IMG/VR virus record: IMGVR_UViG_3300037247_000395
Location: 1 to 58,914 of that record
Strand: one strand, 5' to 3'
From: a virus
DNA: 58,914 nucleotides
In this document: positions 16,180 to 25,284 of the stretch, one piece after another
Layout of the letters: the number at the start of each line of letters is the position of its first letter
How positions within the stretch are numbered: the first letter of the stretch is position 1
Made by a program: the position numbers and the translations under genes
The notes under the pieces: generated by a model
Seen by the model: the letters and a program-made list of their open reading frames with translations, nothing else
Told to the model about the DNA's origin: nothing
Database searches by the model: none

Positions 16180-16378
16180 TGACATGACGGTTAGTGTCAA
16201 GGCGCGGATCCGTGGCCTGTGGCGCGTCAAGGTCGCCACCTTCGTGGCGCGCTGGGTGAGGCCGAAGCGGTTGGCTGCTTGGCTTGTGTGCTGGTTGGTC
16301 GATGGCAAGTTCGGCGCTGACGTGAAGGTGGGCGATGGTGAGTGGCAGCGCGGTCCCCGCGCAAAGGTGATGCGCTGA
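16169..16378 (+). CDS. Hypothetical basic protein
   Basis: The 69-residue product is rich in Arg, Lys and Trp, with a central hydrophobic stretch (AAWLVCWLV). It overlaps both neighbours, by 11 nt and 1 nt. Function is unknown. Confidence 0.5.
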   Translation: MVTSDMTVSVKARIRGLWRVKVATFVARWVRPKRLAAWLVCWLVDGKFGADVKVGDGEWQRGPRAKVMR

Positions 16379-16812
16379 TGGCTGTATCGGACAAGGCCGC
16401 CTGGCAGACGATGCAATCAAAGCTAATGGCTACAGGCTACACGCCCAACGCCATCATTGGCGAACCGCGCTCCAAGATGCAGAGCGGCACGGTGGCGATC
16501 ATCCCTAACGATGGCAACATAGATGAGACGACGCTGGTAGGTCCACGCGAAATACACCGCGTCAATCTGCGAATGTACCGGACCTGGCTAGAGGAATCCC
16601 AAGAGGAGATCGAGTTCCTACTTGACCAGTTTCGCGCCGACATCGCGGAGGACTTCTTCGGGGACTTTAACCTTGGGGGCAACGTGGCCTACGCGCTGCC
16701 GGTGGAGCTCGCTTGGCACTTTGACGAGGCCACGATTGAAAACACAGTGTACCGCTTCCTGAATATCGAAGTTGGGTACCGCATTGACGACAACGCAACC
16801 TTTGTGGAATGA
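16378..16812 (+). CDS. Putative tail terminator/completion protein
   Basis: The 144-residue product has an alpha/beta pattern: an N-terminal helix, a strand, a long central helix (ESQEEIEFLLDQFRADIAED) and C-terminal strands ending in VYRFLNIEVGYRID. Size and place, just before the tube genes, fit a tail terminator. The start overlaps the previous stop (TGATG). Confidence 0.65.
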   Translation: MAVSDKAAWQTMQSKLMATGYTPNAIIGEPRSKMQSGTVAIIPNDGNIDETTLVGPREIHRVNLRMYRTWLEESQEEIEFLLDQFRADIAEDFFGDFNLGGNVAYALPVELAWHFDEATIENTVYRFLNIEVGYRIDDNATFVE

Positions 16813-16816
16813 GGTG

Positions 16817-17065
16817 ATGCCCATGCCCAAGAAGTACCGAGTCATGAATCCGCGCCGCACTCCTACCGGCGCTCTCGCTTGCCCGTCTGGGCGCGACCTG
16901 ATGATCCTGGACGGCGTGAAGTACAGCGAGGGCGACGAGTATGAGCCGCCGCCTGGCAAGGACATCGAGCACTTCGTCGCGCGCGGCTTCCTCAAGGAAG
17001 TGGGGGCGGGTAGCAAGCGCACTGCCAGGCCGAAAGTGGTCGAAGGGAAGGGGGTGACGGCGTGA
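16817..17065 (+). CDS. Hypothetical small tail-region protein
   Basis: The 82-residue product has a pattern common in short phage proteins before the tail tube: 'KYRVM', 'YSEGDEYEPPPGKDIEHFVARGFLKEV' split over residues about 35-62. This resembles small proteins with a final '(V/A)ARGFL' strand-helix. The exact start may be 16817 or 16823. It ends inside the GTG of the next gene. Confidence 0.62.
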   Translation: MPMPKKYRVMNPRRTPTGALACPSGRDLMILDGVKYSEGDEYEPPPGKDIEHFVARGFLKEVGAGSKRTARPKVVEGKGVTA

Positions 17066-17817
17066 GCAAGCAGACGGGAATGGCGCAGGCGCTATACGTT
17101 GGCGGGTTCGACCTCTCCGGCGATACAGGGGCAATCAACACGGCCAGAATGGGCCGCGCATTGCAGGAGGATACGGGTATCGACAAGAGCGCGATGGAGC
17201 GCATCTGCTTGCTAGCGGACGGGGAGCTTTCGTACAACTGCTTCTTCAACGATGCCACCGATAAGGCCCATGACGCCCACAAGGACTTGCCCATCACCGA
17301 TCGGCTGATGACGTGGCTGACGGGCTTGACCCTCGGGGACTCGGTGCTCTGCTTGCTGGCTAAGCAGATCGATTACAACTGGACTCGCCCCGCCGATGGG
17401 TCGCTGCTGGGCACGGTACAGGGCCTCGGATCGGGCTTCGGTCTGGAAGACGCCATACTCCTGATGGCGAAAGCTCAGCACACCGGGGCCACCGATGAGA
17501 CGGGTATTCAGGACGCGGCCGCTCAGACCGCCAATGGAGGCATCGGCTTCCTACAGCACTTTGTCGCTACCGGGAACACCGTCGAGTACGACATCTACGA
17601 TTCGGCGAATAGCACAACCGGCGATGATGGCGACTGGGTGAAGCTGATCGAGTTCAACGACGTCGCGACGCCCTGGGCGCAGATAGCGCAGCGCTTGGAA
17701 GTCACCGGCCCCGTAGACAAGTGGGTGCGGATCAGCACGGGCGGCGCCTTCACGACCGCCACGCTAGCCTGCGCCTTCCGGCGTGGCCTTGCCGTAGACG
17801 ATATTGATCGGACATAG
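17062..17817 (+). CDS. Tail tube-type protein 1 (probable major tail protein)
   Basis: The 251-residue product starts at GTG. Residues about 36-75 (DTGIDKSAMERICLLADGELSY, then FFNDA) match the two later genes at 18210 and 18633, so the three are homologous. The longest member keeps an extra domain. Such beta-rich proteins build the hexameric tail tube. Being first and longest, it is the best candidate for the main tube protein. Confidence 0.72.
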   Translation: MSKQTGMAQALYVGGFDLSGDTGAINTARMGRALQEDTGIDKSAMERICLLADGELSYNCFFNDATDKAHDAHKDLPITDRLMTWLTGLTLGDSVLCLLAKQIDYNWTRPADGSLLGTVQGLGSGFGLEDAILLMAKAQHTGATDETGIQDAAAQTANGGIGFLQHFVATGNTVEYDIYDSANSTTGDDGDWVKLIEFNDVATPWAQIAQRLEVTGPVDKWVRISTGGAFTTATLACAFRRGLAVDDIDRT

Positions 17818-17827
17818 GAGGTAGCCG

Positions 17828-18220
17828 ATGCCAGAGATACAGCAGCAACGCTTCAGGGCGATCATGCCCTACGCGACGCACAGGCGTGAGGCGACTTGTG
17901 AGGAGGTGGACTGTACTCACTACCTCGGCGGCTGGAAAACGGTCGTGGGCACGGAGACCCAGCAGGCACTCTACATCCGCAAAGAGAGCGGGCGCGAGTT
18001 CACCGAGATGATTGAGGGTAGCCTCGTGAGCTTCATCTTTCCGCCGGGGCAGAAGTGCTTCCGCCCGCACAGCTTTCCGACAGGCCGGCCTCCGGTCTAC
18101 AAGCGCGAACGGACGGGCGAGTCGCCCTTTATCCACCAGCGCGGGGAGGACTGGATGGAGGACTTCGGCACGGAGTTGGAACGGGCAGAGCGGATGAGGG
18201 AGGTGGTCCGTGGCAAGTAA
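17828..18220 (+). CDS. Hypothetical tail-region protein
   Basis: The 130-residue product sits between tube paralogues. It contains an N-terminal CEEVDC pair and a central beta region (ESGREFTEMIEGSLVSFIFP). Similar proteins occur beside tail tube genes in other siphophages, but no function is assigned here. An AGGAGG ribosome site precedes the ATG. Confidence 0.62.
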   Translation: MPEIQQQRFRAIMPYATHRREATCEEVDCTHYLGGWKTVVGTETQQALYIRKESGREFTEMIEGSLVSFIFPPGQKCFRPHSFPTGRPPVYKRERTGESPFIHQRGEDWMEDFGTELERAERMREVVRGK

Positions 18221-18617
18221 AGAGAGCGGCATGGGGATGGCGGTGGCGGTCGATGATGATGGGGGCAACGCCCGCACGATCTCCAACGACATCACCAACC
18301 TCGCCTGGGGCACACCTCGCGGCGTACAGGATGTCACGGGGCTCGATAAGTCGGCGATGGAACGGCTGTTGTTGCTGGCGGACTTCAGTTGCGATCTGAA
18401 CGGCGTCTTCAACGACGCCGATGACATGAGCTTCGACGTGTTCAAGAGCCTGTGCAGCACGAGTGTAATTCGTACCGTCACGATCACCATCAGCGCGAAG
18501 GTACTTGCCGCTGAGGCGCGGTTCTCAGAGTTCGTGATGGTGCGAGCCCAGACGGCCGAACACACATGGAGCGCAAACGGACAGCTCGGGAACGGCACTG
18601 CCGCCGCCTGGGCATAG
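18210..18617 (+). CDS. Tail tube-type protein 2 (paralogue)
   Basis: The 135-residue product starts at GTG overlapping the previous gene by 11 nt. It begins MASKESGMGM like the next gene, and shares TNLxWGTPRGVQD and LDKSAMERLLLLAD. All-beta content is predicted. It is probably a tube or tube-associated protein. Confidence 0.72.
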   Translation: MASKESGMGMAVAVDDDGGNARTISNDITNLAWGTPRGVQDVTGLDKSAMERLLLLADFSCDLNGVFNDADDMSFDVFKSLCSTSVIRTVTITISAKVLAAEARFSEFVMVRAQTAEHTWSANGQLGNGTAAAWA

Positions 18618-18632
18618 GAAAGGAGATAGACC

Positions 18633-19058
18633 ATGGCTAGTAAAGAGAGCGGCATGGGGATGACCGTCAGTGTGGACGATGCGACGCCTACGCTACAGGA
18701 CCTCTCCAACGACATCACGAATCTGACCTGGGGCACGCCCCGAGGCGTGCAAGATACGACGGGAGTGGACAAGAGCGCGATGGAGCGTCTGCTCTTGCTG
18801 GCGGATTACAGCGTGGGGCTCAACGGCGTCTTCAATGATGCGGCGACTCAGAGCCACTTGGTATTCGAGTCTGTCGGTGACCCCGCGAACGATGCGACGC
18901 AACAGCGGACTGTGACCATTCTGATCAGCGGGCAGCAGGTTACGGGGGATTGCGTCTTCCCCGATTACCCGCTCACCCGCGCGGCCTCCGGTGAGGCCAC
19001 CTGGGCCGTAACCGGGCAGCTCGCCAGTGGTACGGCGGCCGTCTGGTCTACCCCGTAA
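18633..19058 (+). CDS. Tail tube-type protein 3 (paralogue)
   Basis: The 141-residue product is a clear tandem duplicate of the previous gene: identical first ten residues, the same TWGTPRGVQD block, the VDKSAMERLLLLADYS block, and a matching C-terminal GQLASGTAA strand. An AAGGAGAT ribosome site precedes it. The tube may contain more than one subunit type, or one copy may be a tube cap or decoration. Confidence 0.75.
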   Translation: MASKESGMGMTVSVDDATPTLQDLSNDITNLTWGTPRGVQDTTGVDKSAMERLLLLADYSVGLNGVFNDAATQSHLVFESVGDPANDATQQRTVTILISGQQVTGDCVFPDYPLTRAASGEATWAVTGQLASGTAAVWSTP

Positions 19059-19067
19059 GGAGGGCAC

Positions 19068-19481
19068 ATGGGATATCAAGTACCGCGCAAAACAGCACGG
19101 CTGTCTTTCGAGGGCGAGGAGTACCAGGGCTTGGCCATCGAGGCTGCTATGGATCTCACCTTCGAGGCCCAGGAGCACTTCGAGAAGTTGCAGCGCGCAG
19201 AGGGCGAGGACAAGGGCAATCAGGCGATAGACTTCTTCGTTGAGAATTGCATCACCTCGTGGAACCTAGAAGACGAGAAGGGCGAGCCCCGGCCACTCAC
19301 CGGCGCAGCGCTTCGCAAGGAGCCTACCTGGTTCGCTGTACTCGTCATGAATACCTACACGGCGGCGGTGCGAAAGCTGTCCGAGGTGGACGCCCCTTTA
19401 GACGAGAAATCGCCGAATGGAAGCACGTCGATGGAAGCGCCGACGGCTGTCCCGGAGAACTCGCCCACGCCCGCTCTATAG
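19068..19481 (+). CDS. Tail assembly chaperone, short form (G)
   Basis: The 137-residue product lies between the tube and tape measure genes. Its fold resembles lambda gpG-type chaperones that coat the tape measure protein during tail assembly. The reading frame contains a canonical -1 slip site (CCCTTTA at 19394-19400), beyond which a second frame continues to 19621. Confidence 0.82.
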   Translation: MGYQVPRKTARLSFEGEEYQGLAIEAAMDLTFEAQEHFEKLQRAEGEDKGNQAIDFFVENCITSWNLEDEKGEPRPLTGAALRKEPTWFAVLVMNTYTAAVRKLSEVDAPLDEKSPNGSTSMEAPTAVPENSPTPAL

Positions 19482-19621
19482 ACAATCTCTGTCGGCGCTG
19501 GTCGTGTCCGCCTAGCGTCGTGCTCCAGCAGGACATGCCCTCGGTTACGAGGATGCTGACCCTGATCGAACTGGGAAAGCCAACGGAGTCGGAAGAAGAA
19601 GATGGCCAGAAATACCGTTGA
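19068..19621 (+). CDS. Tail assembly chaperone, -1 frameshift product (GT)
   Basis: The predicted fusion is read from 19068 to 19400 in the first frame and from 19400 to 19621 in the -1 frame, about 184 residues. The T part has an LCRRWSCPPSVVLQQD segment followed by TRMLTLIELGK, the usual form of the second chaperone domain. It overlaps the tape measure start by 20 nt. The T part alone has no good start codon, which supports frameshifting rather than a separate gene. Confidence 0.8.
19394..19400 (+). other. -1 ribosomal slip site CCCTTTA
   Basis: The heptamer reads C CCT TTA in the chaperone frame, the X XXY YYZ pattern. A -1 shift re-pairs as CCC TTT. A possible stimulatory stem lies downstream (CGTCG pairing with CGACG at about 19426-19445). 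Confidence 0.78.
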
Positions 19622-22598
19622 CATTCTGATCACGGCCAAGGATCAGGCCAGCGCCAAGCTCGACAAGATCAGCGGCAAGCTGAAGAAGCAGATGCCATTG
19701 GCGGCGGCGGCGGGCGCGGCTGCTATCGCGGGCATCGGTATCGCGGCTGTCAAGATGGCGTCGGACTTCGAGACGGCCTTCGCGGAGGTTACGACTCTCT
19801 TCGATGCACCCAAGGCCCAGGTAGACGAGCTACGCGCGGGCGTCCTTGATCTCTCAAAGGAGATGGGCGTAGATGCCACCGAGGCGACGCGGGCACTCTA
19901 CCAGGCCATTTCGGCCGGCGTTGCGCCGGACAACGCACTCGCCTTCCTGAATGAGAACGTCAAGCTGGCGGTCGGCGGCGTAACGGATCTAGCGACTGCG
20001 GTAGACCTCACCACCACGGTCATGAACGCTTTCGGACTAGCCGAAACTGAACTAACACGTATCAACGATGTCCTATTCGCTGGCGTTGTGGCGGGCAAGA
20101 CAACGATCGATGAGTTGGGGGCATCCATATTCAATGTGGCACCCGTCGCGGCTGCGGCTGGCGTAAGTATTGAAGGGGTTGTATCAGCGCTAGCAACATT
20201 AGCTGCCAGTGGTATGCCTACCAGTGTTGCTGCCACATCGCTGCGGACGGCTGTCGCTGAGTTGGGCAAGGAAGGCACAAAGGCCAATAAGGCGTTTACG
20301 GATATTGCTGGTGAGGGCTTCCGCGACTTCACTGCTGCGGGAGGCGATCTTGTGCAGGCCATGGAGTTGCTGAAGCAGAAGGCACAAGAGGAGAATAAAG
20401 CGGTTAGTGATTTGTTTGGCAGCTTAGAAGCTGGCGTAGCCATACAAGTGCTGGCGGGAGAAGGATTGCAAGCCTTCGGTACAAACCTCGATACTGCGCG
20501 TAACTCGGCGGGGATGAGTCAGGATGCCTTCGAGAAGATGAACGCCACCTTTGCGCGGCAGTTTGACATTCTGAAGGCCCAGGTGAACGTGGCCATGATC
20601 GAGTTGGGCAGTAGGATACTCCCAGCGCTGACGGACGCGATGCAGTTCCTCAGCGGAACGGCTGCACCAGCTGTGCGGGACATCTTCGAGGAATGGTTGC
20701 CGGTGCTGCGGCAAGCGGGCGAGGACATTCAGACCGTCGGCGACGCGGTGAAGGATTTCGGCAATTACGTTCTCGGGAATCAGTCAGCCATCATTGCCGC
20801 CATCGCTGCCATCGGGCTCGCCTTCGCCTGGGCGCTTCCTGGTCCGACAGGCGTGCTATTCGCCATTGGTGCCGTAGGGGCGGCAATCTTGCTTCTGCGT
20901 GCCAATGTTGAGGATCTTAGTCCTGCGATACTAGAACTTGAGCGAGCACTCCTTAAGAACATCGAGACTCTGGCCCAGTGGGCTCGCATTGGTGCTGGGG
21001 CTGCCGCTGTGGCCCTTGCGTTTACAGGGAACCTGACGGGTGCGGCGAAAGCGATTGCCTTGATGGTGGGTGCAAAAGTAGCGCTCGACGCCGCCAGTGA
21101 CCGATTAGATGATGTGAACACTGCGCTCTTTAAGGCGAATGCGCGGGCGGCTGCGGCTGACCTGTCCTTTATGGGTCTTAGTGAGGCTCTGGCCGACACA
21201 TCCGACAGCATGATCGCCGTCAATACGAGTGCGGGTGACTTTCCAGTCTTCATGTCACGGGCGGAGGCGAGCTTGACAGCTATATCGCTCGCTATGGACG
21301 AAGTCGCCAACAAGGGGCCGCAGGCCAGCGCAGCGCTGGAGCTCATGGCTGCTGTTGCGATAGCATCTGGGCAATCGTTCCGAAGCATGTCGATAGAAAT
21401 GCTCAGGACATCTGCTGTCATGAATGAAATGGCGCAGCAGTGGACATCGGTGAACGCTTCAATCCAGGGCTTCGGTACGCCGACAGACATTCAGGCTGCT
21501 ATCAACAGAATCATGGCTATCACACTGCCGAGCGCGACTGGTGGCGGCGGCGGAGGCGGGGGAGGCGGCGGCGGGGGGCTCGGCAGTAGCCTCGGCGTGG
21601 CCATCGGCGACAACATCATCGACGGTATCGAGACAGCCTTCCTAGACCGCCCGGCGGTCGGCCCGGAAGAGCTCAAGCGCATCATGGAGTTTCTGCTGGC
21701 GGCGGACTTCACCACTGTCGGTGATCAGCTCCGCTTCGTGCAGGCGCTAGCCGACCAGGCGGCGGCGGCGTTTGGCAATGCAGTGGATGCCCTAGCGCGG
21801 CTCTCAGGCATAAGCACGCGTGAACTTGAGCTACGTCTTGGCCTTCGTGACGAACTCGAAGAGGTGAACACTGCCCTCGCTATCGTGGCTGACCAACTGG
21901 GCATGACCGAAGCCGAAGTGCTGGCGTTGCTGGGGCCGACGCAGCAACTCACAGAGGCGGAAGACGAACTGGCAGAGGCTACCAACCGGGTGACGCGCAG
22001 CCTTGGTGAGCAAGTCTCAATTTACGAGCTTTTCGACGCTGCATTCGAAGAGCACCGCCGGCAGCTCGCTGCCCTTATACCGCCTATCAATGATGTGATC
22101 GGTGGCTTCTCCAGGTTCTTCGACTTGACGCGAGAGCAAGTAGAGGAATTCCTGCACTCATTTCCTCAGCTTGGCGACGCGATGGATGCCGCTTTCCTGC
22201 GAGGCATCGAAGACCTACGCGACATGCTCAAGTTCTGGGGGCTCAACAAGGACGCAATCGATCTGATCATAGAGGGGCTGACCGATATGGAGGCCGCTGC
22301 TAATGCTGACGCTGACGCAGTGGCGCGGATCAACGACGAACTCAACAATCTCACGAGTATCCTCGGCGGCTTGGAGCGGTTCTCTATGGGCGCATCCTTG
22401 CTTCTCCTTGAGCAGCTTGGCTTCAGCAGGCCGGGCACTGGTGAGGCGGGCGCGCTAGAGGTACCCAATCCTGTAGCGGCTCGTGCCCTGGCAGCGGGCA
22501 ACCCGGCCTCGACCATCGTCAACGTGTTCCCAGATCAGATCATCATTCAGGGCGATCCCCAGGCGGGGCTAGATGCACTAGGTGCCAGCTTTGTCTGA
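19602..22598 (+). CDS. Tape measure protein
   Basis: The 998-residue product sets tail length; by the usual rule of about 1.5 angstroms per residue the tail would be near 150 nm. The N-terminal half matches the phage tape measure core (about 45-340): FETAFAEVTTLFDA, ALYQAISAG, LTTTVMNAFGL and ASIFNVAPVAAAAGVS. A hydrophobic stretch (about 390-430) may be membrane-active during DNA ejection. A Gly run (about 647-659) forms a flexible linker before a helical C-terminal region. It starts inside the chaperone T frame. Confidence 0.93.
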   Translation: MARNTVDILITAKDQASAKLDKISGKLKKQMPLAAAAGAAAIAGIGIAAVKMASDFETAFAEVTTLFDAPKAQVDELRAGVLDLSKEMGVDATEATRALYQAISAGVAPDNALAFLNENVKLAVGGVTDLATAVDLTTTVMNAFGLAETELTRINDVLFAGVVAGKTTIDELGASIFNVAPVAAAAGVSIEGVVSALATLAASGMPTSVAATSLRTAVAELGKEGTKANKAFTDIAGEGFRDFTAAGGDLVQAMELLKQKAQEENKAVSDLFGSLEAGVAIQVLAGEGLQAFGTNLDTARNSAGMSQDAFEKMNATFARQFDILKAQVNVAMIELGSRILPALTDAMQFLSGTAAPAVRDIFEEWLPVLRQAGEDIQTVGDAVKDFGNYVLGNQSAIIAAIAAIGLAFAWALPGPTGVLFAIGAVGAAILLLRANVEDLSPAILELERALLKNIETLAQWARIGAGAAAVALAFTGNLTGAAKAIALMVGAKVALDAASDRLDDVNTALFKANARAAAADLSFMGLSEALADTSDSMIAVNTSAGDFPVFMSRAEASLTAISLAMDEVANKGPQASAALELMAAVAIASGQSFRSMSIEMLRTSAVMNEMAQQWTSVNASIQGFGTPTDIQAAINRIMAITLPSATGGGGGGGGGGGGGLGSSLGVAIGDNIIDGIETAFLDRPAVGPEELKRIMEFLLAADFTTVGDQLRFVQALADQAAAAFGNAVDALARLSGISTRELELRLGLRDELEEVNTALAIVADQLGMTEAEVLALLGPTQQLTEAEDELAEATNRVTRSLGEQVSIYELFDAAFEEHRRQLAALIPPINDVIGGFSRFFDLTREQVEEFLHSFPQLGDAMDAAFLRGIEDLRDMLKFWGLNKDAIDLIIEGLTDMEAAANADADAVARINDELNNLTSILGGLERFSMGASLLLLEQLGFSRPGTGEAGALEVPNPVAARALAAGNPASTIVNVFPDQIIIQGDPQAGLDALGASFV

Positions 22599-25284
22599 GT
22601 ATACATACGCCCCACAGACGTTTGCTGGCGAAGACCTCACCGCCTCGCCGTTTACCGACGTCAAGTTTCGACCAGCCAACAGCCCCGTAACCTCGCGGCC
22701 CATGGCACCTGTCGGCGCGGCGGTTGTTTCACGTGGAACACAGGACGTTAGGGCGCAGCCTAGGCCGGCAGTCTGGGAATTGCACTGCATTCTCACGGGC
22801 AGTACCGACGCGCTCCTACTGGCCTTCCACAGGGTATTCAACGAGGATCGGGGCCTAGCTAACCTCGTGGCTAATGACGGCGATGGGAATGCTTGGAGGG
22901 TCGAGTGCCGCGTGATCGGCGTTGACCGCCACCCCGAAAACAGGGCGTACTTCATCGTCAGGCTCTACGTCCCCAATCCCGTCTGGGAGGAGAACGTCGC
23001 TGACACCGACACTGCGACGAACCCCATGACGGGCGACAGCGACACGATAGCCATCGTCAACTCAGGCAACCGCAAGGCGCGGCCCACCTTCACCCTCACG
23101 CCGCAGACGGTAAAGGACACGCTGGTCGATGACTTCGCCCTGTCGCTGCGCGGCTTCGTGGTGAACCGAAGTCCGTACCCCTTCAAGAACTATCCAGTGC
23201 AACTCTTCGCCACGGCGGACGGCGCAGGCGACTACGACACAGCGGCGCTGGTGAAGGTGGCCGCCGATACGGCGGCTCTGAATGGCAATATCAACGCCTC
23301 CATTACGAGCATCGCTTTCGATGGCGAGGCGGGCGCGGGGCTCGATAGCCCGGACGGCATGATCTTTATCGAAGACGAGCAAATCTATTACACGGGCAAT
23401 GACGGTAGTACGCTGACGGGCTGTGTTCGGGGTATCGGCGGCACCACGGCGGCGGGGCATACTGACCCCAACACAATCACCAGGAGCCGGATACTAGAGA
23501 ACGGCGACGACATCGTTGTGTGGATCAACGGCGTCCGAGTCGAGCGCTGGCTGCACGGCATGAACACCGCCAATACGAAACTCTGGGTCAACCTCTCTGG
23601 GCCTGCCCGCAAGAAGATGACAGCGCGGGCAGCCGTTGATGTAAAGGGCATCGAATCCAATGATCCTGCGGATGGTGGCACTTGGCGTGTTGAGGAAGAC
23701 ATTTCTGATATGCCCGAGAGCGGTCAGTTTGTTGTGGACGATGAACTGATCACCTACACGGGCCGCGACCTAGCGGGCAAGGGCTTCACCACAATCGAGC
23801 GCGGAGCCTGGGGTAGCACGGCGGCGGGCCACACGCCGGGCACCGATCCTGTCTACCGCTGCGACTACCTGTTCATCATCGGTGCGAGCATGGGCCGGGC
23901 TACGTTCTTCCCGCCGGAGGCGTCGATAGAGCGGCGACCCTGCATCCAGCTCGGAGCCAGCCTGCCCAACAAGTGGTACTACGGCGACGAGTCCGACGAT
24001 TCCGAGACGGCGTTCTTGGACAAGGCGCACCCGAACCGTAGCGCTCAATTCCGCGCCTTGAAGCAACAGGCCAGCGATGATCTCGCGCCCGCGTTGCGGC
24101 TTGAGCAATCCGAGGATCAGGTGGGCTTCAAGGATGCCGCCCCAGCTGCCGGCAAGCTCGACACCAACCAGCTCACGCTAAGCCTCGCCGTGCCGATTGA
24201 GGCGGCGGCGAACGCTATCACGTATGACGCGCAGCCGCGTCTCGCCACGCGCCTACTTATGAAGGCGCGGGACGAAGCTGGCCTAGAGGTCGATCTGGCA
24301 GACCTTCAGGACGTAGACGAAGGCCACCTAGCGGCTGAGCAGATCACCCCTGCGTCGCGGTTCCCGGAGCTGAGCCTTATGGCCGTGAGTGGCGTTATCA
24401 CCGGCAGCAAGACCGGCACTGACGCGCTTAGTATGGCGACGCCCGGCTATGCGATTCACCAGAAGTTTGTGCTGAATCAGGACAGCACTGTTACTGAGTT
24501 TCAACTCTCTCTACACCGAGCCAGTTCAGGTGATGACTTCACGTTTGATGTGGACTTAACGGACAATGCCGATCCAGATGATCCAGCTAATAATAATGTC
24601 TTGCTGAGCCTCGGGAGTGGCATTTCAGATGACACTCTGGAGGAGAGTCCTGCATACGCCTATGAGGGTTATCAGCCAGCAACCCCATTGCGCTTGGCTG
24701 CTGGCACATATGGGCTGCGGCTGACCTTGCTCAGCATCGTCAGCGGCACCCTCCGTTGGCGCACTGGTGTGGTGCATACGCCGAACGACCGTTGTTATTT
24801 CGAGGATGCCAGTCCCGCTTTTGAGGATGGCATAGCGGCCGTCTTCAACATCATCCACGACGGCACAGGCCCCGTCCAGGCGGAAGCTGAGAACCTTCGG
24901 CAAGAAACAGAAGCCGACTACGACAAGCTGATCCTCGACCTTGATGACGCGGCGGCGGACAACATGGTGCCCCAGGTGCGCCGCGAGGCCAGCTTCGGCG
25001 TTACGATGTACCACTTCAACGGCGTGCTCACCAACGACCTCAACTCCGACACCCTCACCTTCGACGTGTGGGTACCGCTCACGAAGGTGCTCACGATTGA
25101 CTGCGAGGATCAGGTGGTGACGCTGGTGGAGGGAAACCACTCCATGCAGCTCGCAGCGGCGGTGACGCCTACCGATATTACCGAGTGGGCCGCCGCAGAG
25201 CCCGGCACCAACACCTTCACCTGGACGGAAGCGGGCATGACGGATACTGATCTCGCGGCGTCGCACAGGGGGGTGAAGGTGTAG
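22582..25284 (+). CDS. Large distal tail/baseplate protein
   Basis: The 900-residue product starts at GTG overlapping the tape measure by 17 nt. The N-terminal part (about 1-170) has a Dit-like pattern with WELHCILTG and NPVWEENV. The central part holds two copies of a short module: 'FIEDEQIYYTG...TTAAGHT' (about 260-295) and 'FVVDDELITYTG...STAAGHT' (about 375-410). A jelly-roll-like region follows (about 600-770) and a final beta domain. It probably forms the tail tip hub with the next protein. Confidence 0.75.
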   Translation: MPALSEYTYAPQTFAGEDLTASPFTDVKFRPANSPVTSRPMAPVGAAVVSRGTQDVRAQPRPAVWELHCILTGSTDALLLAFHRVFNEDRGLANLVANDGDGNAWRVECRVIGVDRHPENRAYFIVRLYVPNPVWEENVADTDTATNPMTGDSDTIAIVNSGNRKARPTFTLTPQTVKDTLVDDFALSLRGFVVNRSPYPFKNYPVQLFATADGAGDYDTAALVKVAADTAALNGNINASITSIAFDGEAGAGLDSPDGMIFIEDEQIYYTGNDGSTLTGCVRGIGGTTAAGHTDPNTITRSRILENGDDIVVWINGVRVERWLHGMNTANTKLWVNLSGPARKKMTARAAVDVKGIESNDPADGGTWRVEEDISDMPESGQFVVDDELITYTGRDLAGKGFTTIERGAWGSTAAGHTPGTDPVYRCDYLFIIGASMGRATFFPPEASIERRPCIQLGASLPNKWYYGDESDDSETAFLDKAHPNRSAQFRALKQQASDDLAPALRLEQSEDQVGFKDAAPAAGKLDTNQLTLSLAVPIEAAANAITYDAQPRLATRLLMKARDEAGLEVDLADLQDVDEGHLAAEQITPASRFPELSLMAVSGVITGSKTGTDALSMATPGYAIHQKFVLNQDSTVTEFQLSLHRASSGDDFTFDVDLTDNADPDDPANNNVLLSLGSGISDDTLEESPAYAYEGYQPATPLRLAAGTYGLRLTLLSIVSGTLRWRTGVVHTPNDRCYFEDASPAFEDGIAAVFNIIHDGTGPVQAEAENLRQETEADYDKLILDLDDAAADNMVPQVRREASFGVTMYHFNGVLTNDLNSDTLTFDVWVPLTKVLTIDCEDQVVTLVEGNHSMQLAAAVTPTDITEWAAAEPGTNTFTWTEAGMTDTDLAASHRGVKV

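Noticed and set aside
19247-19621. Independent gene in the -1 frame at the chaperone locus
   Set aside because: The first part is the shadow of the chaperone gene; only the region after the slip site is real, as part of the fusion.
19616-19640. TTGACA inside the tape measure start
   Set aside because: It is coding sequence without a matching -10 at the right distance.
20780-21490. Long minus-strand frame inside the tape measure gene
   Set aside because: The Ser/Ala-rich composition is the complement of the Ala-rich tape measure; no ribosome site or motif.
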